From: Rhodobacteraceae bacterium UBA6213
GTDB lineage: Bacteria; Pseudomonadota; Alphaproteobacteria; Rhodobacterales; Rhodobacteraceae
Reading direction: 5' to 3'
Assembly: GCA_002421605.1 (NCBI GenBank)
Contig: DISJ01000020.1
Location: forward strand, 310,684 to 374,683
Length of the DNA stretch: 64,000 nucleotides
Shown here piece after piece: positions 16,833 to 25,489 of the stretch. Made by a program: the position numbers and the translations under genes. The stretch's first letter is position 1; each line of letters opens with the position of its first letter. The notes beneath the pieces were generated by a model. The model saw nothing but the letters and a program-made list of their open reading frames with translations. It was not told the origin of the DNA and searched no databases.

Positions 16833-19800
16833 TCAGAAGAAGTTAAAATCGAAGGCGTCAATAACTGCAGTTTGTATATTGCTGAGAAGTATCGAATTTT
16901 CACCCTCCGCCGTGATGAGTGTGTTGCTGCCGACCTGGGTGATCGTGAGGTCTGCGAATGCGAGCCCGGTGCCAGAAAGCAACAGGACGTCTCTGCCATC
17001 TTCAAAGTCCGAAACGGTGTCCTTGCCCCAACCCGCAGTAAACTTGAACACGTCCGCGCCGGTACCGCCGACGAACCAGTCATCGCCGAGACCACCGTCA
17101 ATCGTGTCGTCGCCGGCGCCCCCGTAAAGGCGATCAAAGCCGCCCGCGCCGAACAAATTGTCGTTGCCGCTGTTGCCCCAAAGCCGGTTCCCCGCGGCAT
17201 CGCCGATCAACGTGTCGCCATATACTGTGCCGTACACGTTTTCGACCGAGACATAGCTATCGTCGGCGGCATCGCCGCTGCCCGTGCCGGTTGCAAGGTT
17301 CACAGTGACCTTGCTGGTGCTGTTATGATAGCTGACTTGGTCTTCGCCATCGCCGCCGTCAAATCTGTCTGCGCCAGCGTCACCGACCATGTAATCGTCG
17401 CCTGCCCCGCCGATCAGCAGATCGTTTCCTGCGCCGCCGATCAGCTTGTCACTGCCCCCGCCGCCCGTGAGTGTGTCATCGCCTCCACCGCCAAGCAGCC
17501 TGTTCGCCGCGTCGTCGCCCGTCAGCGCGTCGCCCCAGTTTGACCCCGCCAAATTTTCAATCGAAATGAAGCTATCACCCGCGGCGTCACCGCCGCTTGC
17601 AGTATTGCGTGCCAGATCGACGATGACGCCCGTGGCAGATTTTTCATAAACAGCCATGTCCGTGCCGCTGCCGCCATCAAGCGTGTCAGCACCAAGACCA
17701 CCCATCAACCAGTCGTTGCCAGCATCGCCCTTGACCAGATCGTCTCCGTCGCCCGCGAGAACGCGGTCAGCACCGCCGCCGCCATAAAGAAGGTCATTGC
17801 CGCCAAACCCGTAGATCCTGTTATCGAACGCGTCGCCCGTTAACGTGTCGGCAAAGTGCGAACCTCCGAGGTTTTCGATTGAAATGAAGCTGTCGCCCGT
17901 GGCATCGCCGCCAGCGGCGATTTGGGTGGCTAAGTTTACAACAACGCCGGTAGCAGAGCCTTCGTAGGAAACCATGTCCTGCCCGCTGCTACCGTCAAAT
18001 CTGTCAGCCCCAGCACCACCATCAAACCAGTCGTCACCTTCACCGCCGCTGATCCAGTCGTTGCCGGAGCCGCCTTTGATACGATCAACCCCGGCCCCGC
18101 CGAAAATCGTGTCATTGCCACCGTTTCCGTAAAATCTGTTGTTTCCGGCATCGCCCGTGAACGTATCGCCAAACTCCGACCCAACGATGTTCTCGATGCC
18201 CGAGAGTGTGTCGCCCGCCGCATCGCCGCCGGTTCCCTTACCTGTAGCAAGGTCAACCGTGACGCCACTTGGGGAATGCTCATACGAGGCTTGGTCGGTT
18301 CCGCCGCCGCCGTCTAGCATATCCTCGCCGGCACCACCGTAAAGTCGGTCGTCGCCCGCGCCGCCCAAGAGCGTGTCATCCCCCGCATCGCCATAAAGCC
18401 AATCGTCGCCGCCACCGCCGCTTAGCGCATCATTGCCGCCAAGCGCATAGATACGGTTGTCGCCATTATCGCCGATCAGCGTGTCCTTAAACTGCGACCC
18501 TTTCAGATCCTCGATCGAGTAGAGCGTATCGCCAGCTGCCGTTCCTCCCGCCGCGGTTCCCAGTGCAAGGTTGATTGCAACACCAGAAGACGAAAACTTG
18601 TAAGACGCTTGGTCGATCCCATCGCCCCCGTCGATCACGTCAGCGCCTGCGCCACCGTTGAGAACATCGTTCCCCGTGCCGCCATAAAGGGAGTCATCGC
18701 CACTGCTGCCATAAAGCACGTCATCGCCGCCGCCGCCGCGCAACACATCGTTGCCACCGAGGCCCGAAAGAGCATCTGCACCGTCGCCGCCAGAAAGCGT
18801 ATTGGCCCCGCCGTCGCCAGAAAGCGTGTCCGCAAATGCAGAGCCCCAGATTTCTTCAATACTGCTGATACGGTGATTGAATGCAGCACTGCGCCAACTA
18901 CCGCTGGCGGTGCCTGCCGCCAGATCCACGTTGACGCCAGAGGTCATCTCGCTTCGATCAAAGTAAAGAATGTCCGATCCACCGGCGCCATCAAGCGTGT
19001 CGTTGCCGCCGCCAAGGTGAAATGCGTCAGCGTAGGCGCTGCCCTTGATCCAATCGCTGGCGTCAGTTGCCGAGACATATAGCCGCGCCACGCCCGCGAC
19101 GAGATTTACCCTATCGACATACCCAAAACCATCATCCGCAACCACGCCAGTTTCGAGGTCCATGACGATGCCGGTGCCACCATCGTAATAAAGCTGAATC
19201 TCACCGCTGGTTGTCAGATTGAATGTGTCGCTGCCAAGGCGCCCCCAAACTTGCACCCAACTTTTTGCGCCGCCATTGATGGTGAATACATCGTCTGCTT
19301 CAGAACCGAAAAGATACAGGCTTTGGGCTTTGACAAGAACATTGGCAACATCGACCAGAGTCGTGGTGCCAAGTGCTGTCGCTATGGAACCCGTGTTTGC
19401 GCCGCCGTTGATATTGGCGATCAATCCTTCCCAGGTTCCGGAATAGGTGATTACGTCACCAAGGTTGCCTGCGTCAATGTCAGTAAAAATAATATTGTCG
19501 TTCCCGGCGGACCCAACAATCGTGTCGCGCGCCTCAATAGCGGCGCCCGGATTAATGGAATCGTCACCCGCGCCGCCATCCAAATAGTCGCCGCCGTTGC
19601 CACCGAGTATCAGGTCATTACCACCACCGCCATAAATACTGTCTGCCCCATCAAGACCAGTAAGAGTATTATTTGCATCATTTCCATATATTACGTTATT
19701 CAACTCATTTCCTGATCCGGAAATGGCGTAGTCCGGCAGAAGCTGCAGGTTTTCGACGTTGCCGGGTAGCGTAAATGAAACAGATACCACAGCCGTATCC

Positions 19801-20060
19801 GACCCGGCGTTTATGTTTTCAAATATCCTGTCGTCTGTGTCGTCAATATAATAAACGTCCGACCCCGCGCCGCCGTAAAGCATGTCTGCGCCAAAGCCGC
19901 CCCAAAGCGTGTCATCGCCCGCGCCCCCATCAAGGGTATCGCCGCCGCCCTGCCCCAAGAGCAAGTCGTTTCCGCCAAGGCCAGCAATACGCTCGCCCAG
20001 TGGCGTTCCAAACACCATGTTGTCATCATCATCACCATAGATGTCGAAAGATTCAGCCAT
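16833..20060 (-). CDS. RTX (haemolysin-type calcium-binding repeat) protein, type I secretion substrate
   Basis: 1075 residues dominated by GGxGxDxLx nonapeptides, which form calcium-binding beta-rolls outside the cell. There is no signal peptide, no cysteine that I can see, and a C-terminus rich in hydrophobic and acidic residues (ENSILLSNIQTAVIDAFDFN) as expected for a type I secretion signal. No catalytic domain (for example HExxH) is visible. Residues ~200-380 are a less repetitive segment (NITFSG-like Trp/Tyr-rich), followed by long tandem modules. The exporter genes are not in the window. An adhesin or surface-layer role is possible, not shown. Confidence 0.9.
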   Translation of the reverse strand: MAESFDIYGDDDDNMVFGTPLGERIAGLGGNDLLLGQGGGDTLDGGAGDDTLWGGFGADMLYGGAGSDVYYIDDTDDRIFENINAGSDTAVVSVSFTLPGNVENLQLLPDYAISGSGNELNNVIYGNDANNTLTGLDGADSIYGGGGNDLILGGNGGDYLDGGAGDDSINPGAAIEARDTIVGSAGNDNIIFTDIDAGNLGDVITYSGTWEGLIANINGGANTGSIATALGTTTLVDVANVLVKAQSLYLFGSEADDVFTINGGAKSWVQVWGRLGSDTFNLTTSGEIQLYYDGGTGIVMDLETGVVADDGFGYVDRVNLVAGVARLYVSATDASDWIKGSAYADAFHLGGGNDTLDGAGGSDILYFDRSEMTSGVNVDLAAGTASGSWRSAAFNHRISSIEEIWGSAFADTLSGDGGANTLSGGDGADALSGLGGNDVLRGGGGDDVLYGSSGDDSLYGGTGNDVLNGGAGADVIDGGDGIDQASYKFSSSGVAINLALGTAAGGTAAGDTLYSIEDLKGSQFKDTLIGDNGDNRIYALGGNDALSGGGGDDWLYGDAGDDTLLGGAGDDRLYGGAGEDMLDGGGGTDQASYEHSPSGVTVDLATGKGTGGDAAGDTLSGIENIVGSEFGDTFTGDAGNNRFYGNGGNDTIFGGAGVDRIKGGSGNDWISGGEGDDWFDGGAGADRFDGSSGQDMVSYEGSATGVVVNLATQIAAGGDATGDSFISIENLGGSHFADTLTGDAFDNRIYGFGGNDLLYGGGGADRVLAGDGDDLVKGDAGNDWLMGGLGADTLDGGSGTDMAVYEKSATGVIVDLARNTASGGDAAGDSFISIENLAGSNWGDALTGDDAANRLLGGGGDDTLTGGGGSDKLIGGAGNDLLIGGAGDDYMVGDAGADRFDGGDGEDQVSYHNSTSKVTVNLATGTGSGDAADDSYVSVENVYGTVYGDTLIGDAAGNRLWGNSGNDNLFGAGGFDRLYGGAGDDTIDGGLGDDWFVGGTGADVFKFTAGWGKDTVSDFEDGRDVLLLSGTGLAFADLTITQVGSNTLITAEGENSILLSNIQTAVIDAFDFNFF
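17200..18660 (-). repeat. Tandem ~318-bp repeats inside the RTX gene
   Basis: Five long modules of about 106 codons repeat in the C-terminal half of the RTX protein. Each contains a non-glycine block of the type SxxGVxVxLAxGxAxGGDAAGD, then SFISIENxxGSxFxDTLTGD, followed by four to six RTX nonapeptides ending DGGxGxDxxSY. The GGDAAGD-like points fall near residues 507, 613, 719, 826 and 930. A degenerate sixth copy lies near residue 380. Positions are read by eye. Confidence 0.75.
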
Positions 20061-20137
20061 CGCTCAAGTCCGCAACGCATTGGTTTTACACATGACACTT
20101 CCCGCTGTTCGACATCCGCAGTAATCGGCTTCAAATC

Positions 20138-20207
20138 CGACGGTCGCGTGCGTCAGCGCCACGCAATGCTTGACCTGCTGCGCCACGCGGCACTGACGCG
20201 ACCGTCG
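20138..20207. repeat. Inverted repeat upstream of the RTX gene
   Basis: CGACGGTCGCG (with CGTCAG four bases on) at 20138-20156 is mirrored by CTGACGCGACCGTCG at 20193-20207, with a 36-base gap. It lies between the RTX start (20060) and the end of yehW (20260). It could be the end of the osmoprotectant operon transcript, a regulator site or an mRNA leader structure. There is no T-run. Confidence 0.4.
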
Positions 20208-20259
20208 CTTCTGGTTACGACGATATCTGTGAATAATTGCTTGAGAGGCGCGTTTGCTG

Positions 20260-21006
20260 CTACGCCACCGGCGCACTACCAAGGCGGCGCGACAGGCGCA
20301 TTTCAAGCTGCACCAGCGCGTCATAGATCAAAACCGCGAACAGCCCGACGATCAGGCCACCTTGCAGAACATAGGCGGTGTTGTTTGTCAAAAGCCCGGC
20401 GATGATGACCTCGCCCAAGGTCTTTGCCGCAACAGTCGAGCCGATCGTGGCCGTGCCAAGGGCAATCACCACAGAAAGGCGGATACCGGTCAAGATGACC
20501 GGCAACGCAAGCGGCACCTCCACCCGAACCAGTCGCTGCCAGCGGTTAAGGCCGATTCCGCGCGCGGCTTCCATCGTCGCGGGGGGCAAGGTCGATAACC
20601 CGGTGACCGCATTTTCAAAAATCGGCAGCAAGCCATAAAGAAAAAGCGCCACCAGCGTTGGCCCGGCCCCAAAACCAAGTGCCGGCACCGCCAATGCCAA
20701 CACGGCCACCGGCGGAAAGGTTTGGCCCATATTGGTGATCGTGCGCGACAAGGGGCGGAACGCGGCCCCTGCAGGCCGGGTCACCAAAATGGCCAGCGCC
20801 ACCGCCACCAATGTCGCAGCACTTGAGGCAAGTGCGACAATACCAAGATGGCTGAGCGACAGCGAAAGAAGCGATGCGCGCTCATAGATGACGGGTCCGT
20901 TCACGGGCGCAAAGGGCGCGAAAGCCCATTTGAACCAAGTTGGACGCAGCACCAGCGCCAGCAGCACTGCAACAAGTACCGCCCGAAAGAGCGCCGCGCG
21001 TCTCAT
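20260..21006 (-). CDS. yehW: Osmoprotectant ABC transporter permease YehW-like
   Basis: About 248 residues with six predicted membrane helices and the binding-protein-dependent permease loop (EAARGIGLNRWQRLVRVEVP). The ATG at 21006 overlaps the ATPase stop (ATGA), so the longer upstream reading is ignored. Length and order match E. coli yehW as the last gene of osmF-yehYXW, a low-affinity glycine betaine importer of the inner membrane. Confidence 0.88.
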   Translation of the reverse strand: MRRAALFRAVLVAVLLALVLRPTWFKWAFAPFAPVNGPVIYERASLLSLSLSHLGIVALASSAATLVAVALAILVTRPAGAAFRPLSRTITNMGQTFPPVAVLALAVPALGFGAGPTLVALFLYGLLPIFENAVTGLSTLPPATMEAARGIGLNRWQRLVRVEVPLALPVILTGIRLSVVIALGTATIGSTVAAKTLGEVIIAGLLTNNTAYVLQGGLIVGLFAVLIYDALVQLEMRLSRRLGSAPVA

Positions 21007-21938
21007 CGCTGGCCCGCCGCGCGCGCACGGATCGCCGCCAGCGTCACCCGGCCCAGCCGCTCGCCATCCTGTACCACCGGCAGCGCCTCGCGCCCGGTCC
21101 ACAGACAGGTCGAAAGAGCATCGCGCAGGCTGGTATGCGCCGCCAATTCCTCGCCCTCCGCCGGACCCTGTTCGACGATCTCCGACACGGGAATAAGCGA
21201 CAACAGCCGCAGCGGACGGTCCACCCCGCCCACCATCTCGGCTACAAATTCGGTCGCCGGATTCAGGATGATCTCGGCGGGTGTTGCGTATTGCACCAGT
21301 TTGCCTGCATCCATCACCGCAACGCGGTCGCCCAGATGGATTGCCTCTTCCATGTCATGCGTGACCAGCAGGATGGTCGAACCAAGTGCGCGCTGAATGC
21401 GACGCAGGTCTTCTTGCGCGCGCGCCCGGATGATTGGGTCAAGCGCGCCAAAAGGCTCATCCATCAACAAAAGATCGGGGCGTGACGCAAGGGCGCGCGC
21501 CACGCCAACGCGTTGCTGCTCGCCGCCCGACAACTCTGCGGGGTAGCGGTCACGAAACTGCGCTGGCTCCATCGAAAACAGCGTCAGCAGGTTGTCCACC
21601 CGCTCGCGGATCTTTTCCTTGGTCCAGCCCAACAGCTCTGGCACCGCACCGATATTGCGCGCGACGGTATAATGCGGAAAAAGCCCGTGGCCTTGGATCG
21701 CATAACCGATGCGCCGACGCAGAACGTGCTTTTCTATCGCCGCTGTCGGCTCGCCGTTGATGCGCACTTCGCCCGAGCTTGGCTCGACAAGGCGGTTGAT
21801 CATGCGCAAAAGCGTGGTTTTGCCAGAACCTGACGTGCCCACGATCACCGTGATCGTTGAAGACTCAACGGTCATCGATACGGAATCTACCGCCGTCACG
21901 CCATCGTAGATTTTGGTGATCTGGTCAATCTCGATCAT
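21003..21938 (-). CDS. yehX: Osmoprotectant ABC transporter ATP-binding protein YehX-like
   Basis: 311 residues with Walker A GTSGSGKTT, the signature LSGGEQQRVGVARAL, Walker B LLLMDEPFGALD, and the switch His in LLVTHDMEEA. A C-terminal region of about 70 residues resembles a CBS/regulatory tail (LRDALSTCLWTGREALPVVQ). It is placed between the two permeases with 4-bp ATGA overlaps on both sides. The Q-loop and tail are those of the glycine betaine/choline (OpuA) group. Confidence 0.92.
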   Translation of the reverse strand: MIEIDQITKIYDGVTAVDSVSMTVESSTITVIVGTSGSGKTTLLRMINRLVEPSSGEVRINGEPTAAIEKHVLRRRIGYAIQGHGLFPHYTVARNIGAVPELLGWTKEKIRERVDNLLTLFSMEPAQFRDRYPAELSGGEQQRVGVARALASRPDLLLMDEPFGALDPIIRARAQEDLRRIQRALGSTILLVTHDMEEAIHLGDRVAVMDAGKLVQYATPAEIILNPATEFVAEMVGGVDRPLRLLSLIPVSEIVEQGPAEGEELAAHTSLRDALSTCLWTGREALPVVQDGERLGRVTLAAIRARAAGQR

Positions 21939-23083
21939 GTTGCGCGCTCCGGTATCGGTCTGGCCAGTTCAACGAAGATATCCATGACGATGGCCGCTGT
22001 TAACGCCAAGGCGACGGTGGGCAGCGCGCCAAGCAAGATCAGATCGGTTGCAGTCTGATTCAGCCCCTGAAAAACGAAAGCGCCAAAGCCACCGCCACCG
22101 ATCAGCCCCGCGATCACGGCAAGGCCGATGTTCTGCACCAACACGATGCGAAGCCCCGCCAAAATCACCGGTAGGCCCAGTGGCATCTCGACACGGATAA
22201 GGCGCTGCCACACGGTCATCCCCATGCCGCGCGCCGCCTCAAGTGCGGCGGGTGGCGTGCTTTGAAGCCCGGCCACCGTGTTCGCCACCACGGGCAGCAG
22301 CGAATAGAAAACCAGCGCCAAAAATGCCGGGGCAAAGCCGATTCCGGCGATGCCGATGGCTTGCGCGCCCGGTATGGTGTGGCCGACCCATCCAAGCAGC
22401 GGGATCATGAAACCGAACATCGCAAGCGACGGAATCGTTTGCAGAAAGCTCAGCACCGGCAGAACCGCGCGCCGCAACCCGGCGCGGCGGTGGCAGAGCA
22501 CGCCAAGCGGCAAACCGATCGCCGCCGCCACCACAAGCGACCCGAAGCCAAGGCCAAGGTGGCGTTGCAACGCATCGCGAAAGGGGCCTTGTCGGCTGGC
22601 ATATTCCTGAAGGATCGAAAGCTCTGCCAGCGCGCCCGAGCGCAGCAATAGCGCCAGCGCCCCTAGAGACGCCGCCAAAAGGCCAGCGCGCGCCAGTGGC
22701 CCGGGCGCAAGGCTCGATAGCGCATCGGCCATCAGCAACAAAAAGATCACAAGCAGCGACCAGAACCCCGCCCCTGGCGAAACGCGCGCGTAATCACCCG
22801 CGCCCTCCAACAAGGCCGGGGCGCCTTGCGAAAGCAGCCAGACAAGCCCTGCCAAGCCCAACAAGGCTCCCGCCAGCCGCAAGCGCGGCCAAGCGAGCAA
22901 AAGGCCAAGCGCCAGCCCCACCATCAGCGCCACCAGCCCCGGCAGCGTCACCGCGGGCCCCGCAAGCCGCCAGACCGCGACGCCCTCGCCCGCGACGATG
23001 CGGTTGGCGGCCAGCGTCATGAAGGGCGTCAGCAGCGCGGTAAAGCCCAAGCCCGCAAACAGCAAACCCGGCGCAAAAAGCAC
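21935..23083 (-). CDS. yehY: Osmoprotectant ABC transporter permease YehY-like
   Basis: 382 residues: an extended hydrophobic N-terminal half with several extra helices, then a standard permease domain with the EAA loop (LEAARGMGMTVWQRLIRVEMP). E. coli YehY has the same extended form and about the same size. The best start is the GTG at 23083; no ATG lies upstream in frame before the osmF stop. It overlaps yehX by 4 bp. Confidence 0.9.
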   Translation of the reverse strand: MLFAPGLLFAGLGFTALLTPFMTLAANRIVAGEGVAVWRLAGPAVTLPGLVALMVGLALGLLLAWPRLRLAGALLGLAGLVWLLSQGAPALLEGAGDYARVSPGAGFWSLLVIFLLLMADALSSLAPGPLARAGLLAASLGALALLLRSGALAELSILQEYASRQGPFRDALQRHLGLGFGSLVVAAAIGLPLGVLCHRRAGLRRAVLPVLSFLQTIPSLAMFGFMIPLLGWVGHTIPGAQAIGIAGIGFAPAFLALVFYSLLPVVANTVAGLQSTPPAALEAARGMGMTVWQRLIRVEMPLGLPVILAGLRIVLVQNIGLAVIAGLIGGGGFGAFVFQGLNQTATDLILLGALPTVALALTAAIVMDIFVELARPIPERAT

Positions 23084-23118
23084 TTGGCCTGTGGTGCGCG
23101 CCTTGGCCGTGGCGGTGA

Positions 23119-24027
23119 TCAGTCGAGCACTCCGATCCCGGTGAGATAGTCACGCGCAACTGCCTCTGCCGGCTCGCCGCCAACTTGGATGCGGCCATTG
23201 AGGTTTTGCAGCGTCGCCATATCGAGCCCGGCAAAGATCGGGTTCAGCACCTCGGCAATCGTCGGATATTCCGCCAGCACCGCGTCGCGGACAACGGGCG
23301 TGGGTTCATAGACCGGTTGCACGCCCTTGTCGTCGGCCATCACCACCAGCCCTGTTGCGCCAACGCCGCCATCGGTGCCGTAGGCCATCGCCGCGTTCAC
23401 ACCCGAGGTGCCGCGCGCTGCCGCCTGAATTGTAGCCGCGGTATCGCCCCCCGATAGCACCACCGTCTGATCGGGTGTCAGCACAAAGCCATAGGCCTCT
23501 TGCATCGCGGGCAGCACCGCCGGGGATGAGACAAACTCGGTCGAGGCCGCCAGCTTCACTTGGCCACCGCCAGCGACCCAAGCGCCAAAATCGGTCATAG
23601 TGCGCAAATTGTTTGCCTCGGCTAGCGACCCGATCACGGCAATCGCCCAAGTATTGTTAGCCGGGGCAGACTGAAGCCAAGTCAGCCCGTTCGCGGCGGC
23701 ATCCAGCTCTGCCGCACGGGCATGTGCCGCCTCGGCATTCTTCCACACATCACTATCGGCTTCGTTGAAGAAGTAGGCGGCATTGCCGGTATATTCGGGA
23801 TAGATGTCGATCTGCCCGGCCAGCTGTGCTTCGCGCACCACCTGCGTGCCACCCAATTGCAGGCGCCGTTCCACCGGAAGACCTGCATCTTCAAGGGCAA
23901 GGGCGATGACATTGCCAAGCAGCCCCCCCTCGGTATCGATCTTGGACGAGACTACAATGTCGGCTTGCGCGGCGCTGGCCAGTGCCATGGTGAATCCAGC
24001 AGCGGCAAGAATGAATTCGGTTTTCAT
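23119..24027 (-). CDS. osmF: Osmoprotectant ABC transporter substrate-binding protein OsmF-like
   Basis: 302 residues with a signal peptide (MKTEFILAAAGFTMALASAA) and an OpuAC/OsmF-type fold. Markers are VSSKIDTEGGLLGNVIALAL, GQIDIYPEYTGNA and a C-terminal TLQNLNGRIQVGGEPAEAVA. The periplasmic protein delivers betaine-like solutes to YehY/YehW. The start at 24027 is fixed by AGGGAGGT eight bases upstream. It is the first gene of the osmF-yehYXW operon. Confidence 0.92.
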   Translation of the reverse strand: MKTEFILAAAGFTMALASAAQADIVVSSKIDTEGGLLGNVIALALEDAGLPVERRLQLGGTQVVREAQLAGQIDIYPEYTGNAAYFFNEADSDVWKNAEAAHARAAELDAAANGLTWLQSAPANNTWAIAVIGSLAEANNLRTMTDFGAWVAGGGQVKLAASTEFVSSPAVLPAMQEAYGFVLTPDQTVVLSGGDTAATIQAAARGTSGVNAAMAYGTDGGVGATGLVVMADDKGVQPVYEPTPVVRDAVLAEYPTIAEVLNPIFAGLDMATLQNLNGRIQVGGEPAEAVARDYLTGIGVLD

Positions 24028-24501
24028 GGTGAGGTGACCTCCCTGAGTGTTTGTGTTCACCGTCGTTGCAGCGTGATTCGTACCTAAGTGTAGTGCCTCT
24101 AGCGCGGCTGCCAAGGCATTCAGGCCCAACGTCCGCCCGTGTCCCGTGCCGGGTAGCGCGGATGCGCATTTTACACGCTTAGGCCGCGGGGTCGGGCGAT
24201 CGTACTTTGAACACTCGGTTTCGTCTTCAAAAACGCGTGTCTGCGCGCGCCGTCCAGCCAATTGACCCACAAGATGGCAATGCCCAGCGCCGAAAAAATT
24301 GGGGCCGCCCTAATTGCAGGGCGGCCCACGTTGAATCATGCCGTTGAATGACACGCCGTTAAATCTCGCGTTTCCCTCGCAACGCAGTCGCTGCGCCAGG
24401 TTGCACAGCCACCGCTTGGCACGCGGCAAAGCGAGGGCGCGCCCGACAGGTGCCGGGCGCTCCAGTGCCTGCGGGCTGATCCGCAAGCGTTGCATCGCGC
24501 C
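24028..24501. other. Intergenic stretch between osmF and the sugar ABC operon
   Basis: 474 bases without a gene. It holds the osmF ribosome site and presumably its promoter next to 24027, a strong leftward intrinsic terminator at 24291-24327, and a further 7-bp GC hairpin at 24439-24460 (GCGCCCG/CGGGCGC) just after the sugar-binding protein stop. A 61-codon leftward open frame at 24310-24495 runs through the terminator and is not credible. Confidence 0.6.
24291..24327 (-). terminator. Intrinsic terminator of the sugar ABC operon
   Basis: On the minus strand a perfect 9-bp stem GGGCCGCCC / GGGCGGCCC with an 8-base loop is followed by CAATTTTTT. A GC-rich stem plus a U-tract is the classic Rho-independent signal. 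It lies about 175 bp after the stop of the substrate-binding gene and insulates osmF from read-through. Confidence 0.88.
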
Positions 24502-25449
24502 TTAGAACGGGCTGTCGGGATAGTAGTACTTCGCAGCGTTCTCCTTGGTAATCAGCACCGACCCGATGATGAACGTGCCTGCGACCGGCGCGTTCGAAAC
24601 AAAGTTGAGCGCAGTAAGTTCAATGGCGGTCGCTGCCATCGACGGCGGATAGGTCACGTCGGCTTTCACATAGGCATCGCCGTCGCGAACCTTCGCAATC
24701 ATCTCTTTCATGCCGGCACCGCCAAGCACCCACATTTCGTCCATCCGCCCGGACTCTTTGATGGCGGCCAAAACACCGACGGCCATATCGTCATCCGAAG
24801 CCCAAACGGCGTCGATTTGCGGATATTTCGACAGGAAGTCCTGCATCACTTTGAAGGCGTCATCGCGGTTCCAGTTTCCGTGCTCCATGCCCAGAATATC
24901 GATTCCAGTGCCTTCGATTGCCGCTTGGAAGCCTTCGACGCGCTCATTGTCGATGGTGGTCGGAATACCGCGCAACACAACGATCTTGCCGCCGCTCGGC
25001 ATCATTTCACGGAAGAACTCGCCCGAGACGCGACCGAAACTTGGGTTGTCGCCCGCAACGTATAGGTCTTCGATCCCTGCCTCGGACAGGCCACGATCGA
25101 TCACCGTAACCCAGACCCCGGCTTCCTTCACCCGCTTGACCGGCGCGGTCAACGGCTCGCTTTCAAACGGCAGCACCACCAACGCGTCGATGTGGCGGGT
25201 GGCCATCATGTCTTCGATGTCGTTGACCTGCTTGGCCGGGTCGCTGGCGGTTGCGAGCACGAAATCAAGCTCTGGATAGGTCGCTTCCAGCCGCGCGATG
25301 GTTTGCTCAGTGTGAAAGTTCAACCCGCCGGTCCAACCGTGGGTAGCCGCCGGGATCGACACGCCAATGACCGTGATGTCCTGCGCCAGGGCCGGGACGG
25401 CCATGACCAGCGCCACGGCGGTGGCTGCAATGGAACGTCTCAAGTTCAT
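24502..25449 (-). CDS. Sugar ABC transporter substrate-binding protein (RbsB/periplasmic-binding type 1)
   Basis: 315 residues with signal peptide (MNLRRSIAATAVALVMAVPA, then LAQ) and a Peripla_BP_4 fold (DITVIGVSIPAATHGWTGGL, EDMMATRHIDALVVLPF, VWASDDDMAVGVLAAI). It captures a sugar or polyol in the periplasm for the adjacent permease and ATPase. The ATG at 25449 follows AGGAGG. It is the last gene of the operon, 40 bp after the permease stop. The ligand cannot be read from the sequence. Confidence 0.9.
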   Translation of the reverse strand: MNLRRSIAATAVALVMAVPALAQDITVIGVSIPAATHGWTGGLNFHTEQTIARLEATYPELDFVLATASDPAKQVNDIEDMMATRHIDALVVLPFESEPLTAPVKRVKEAGVWVTVIDRGLSEAGIEDLYVAGDNPSFGRVSGEFFREMMPSGGKIVVLRGIPTTIDNERVEGFQAAIEGTGIDILGMEHGNWNRDDAFKVMQDFLSKYPQIDAVWASDDDMAVGVLAAIKESGRMDEMWVLGGAGMKEMIAKVRDGDAYVKADVTYPPSMAATAIELTALNFVSNAPVAGTFIIGSVLITKENAAKYYYPDSPF

Positions 25450-25489
25450 GGTTTTCCTCCTCACAAAATTCCCTTTTGACCAGGTGCGG

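Noticed and set aside
16787..17200. Longer form of the small secreted protein
   Set aside because: The extension lies inside the RTX coding region and would bury the signal peptide; the start at 16786 has a good ribosome site.
17200..18660. CRISPR array
   Set aside because: The regular spacing is made by ~318-bp coding repeats of an RTX protein, not short repeats with unique spacers.
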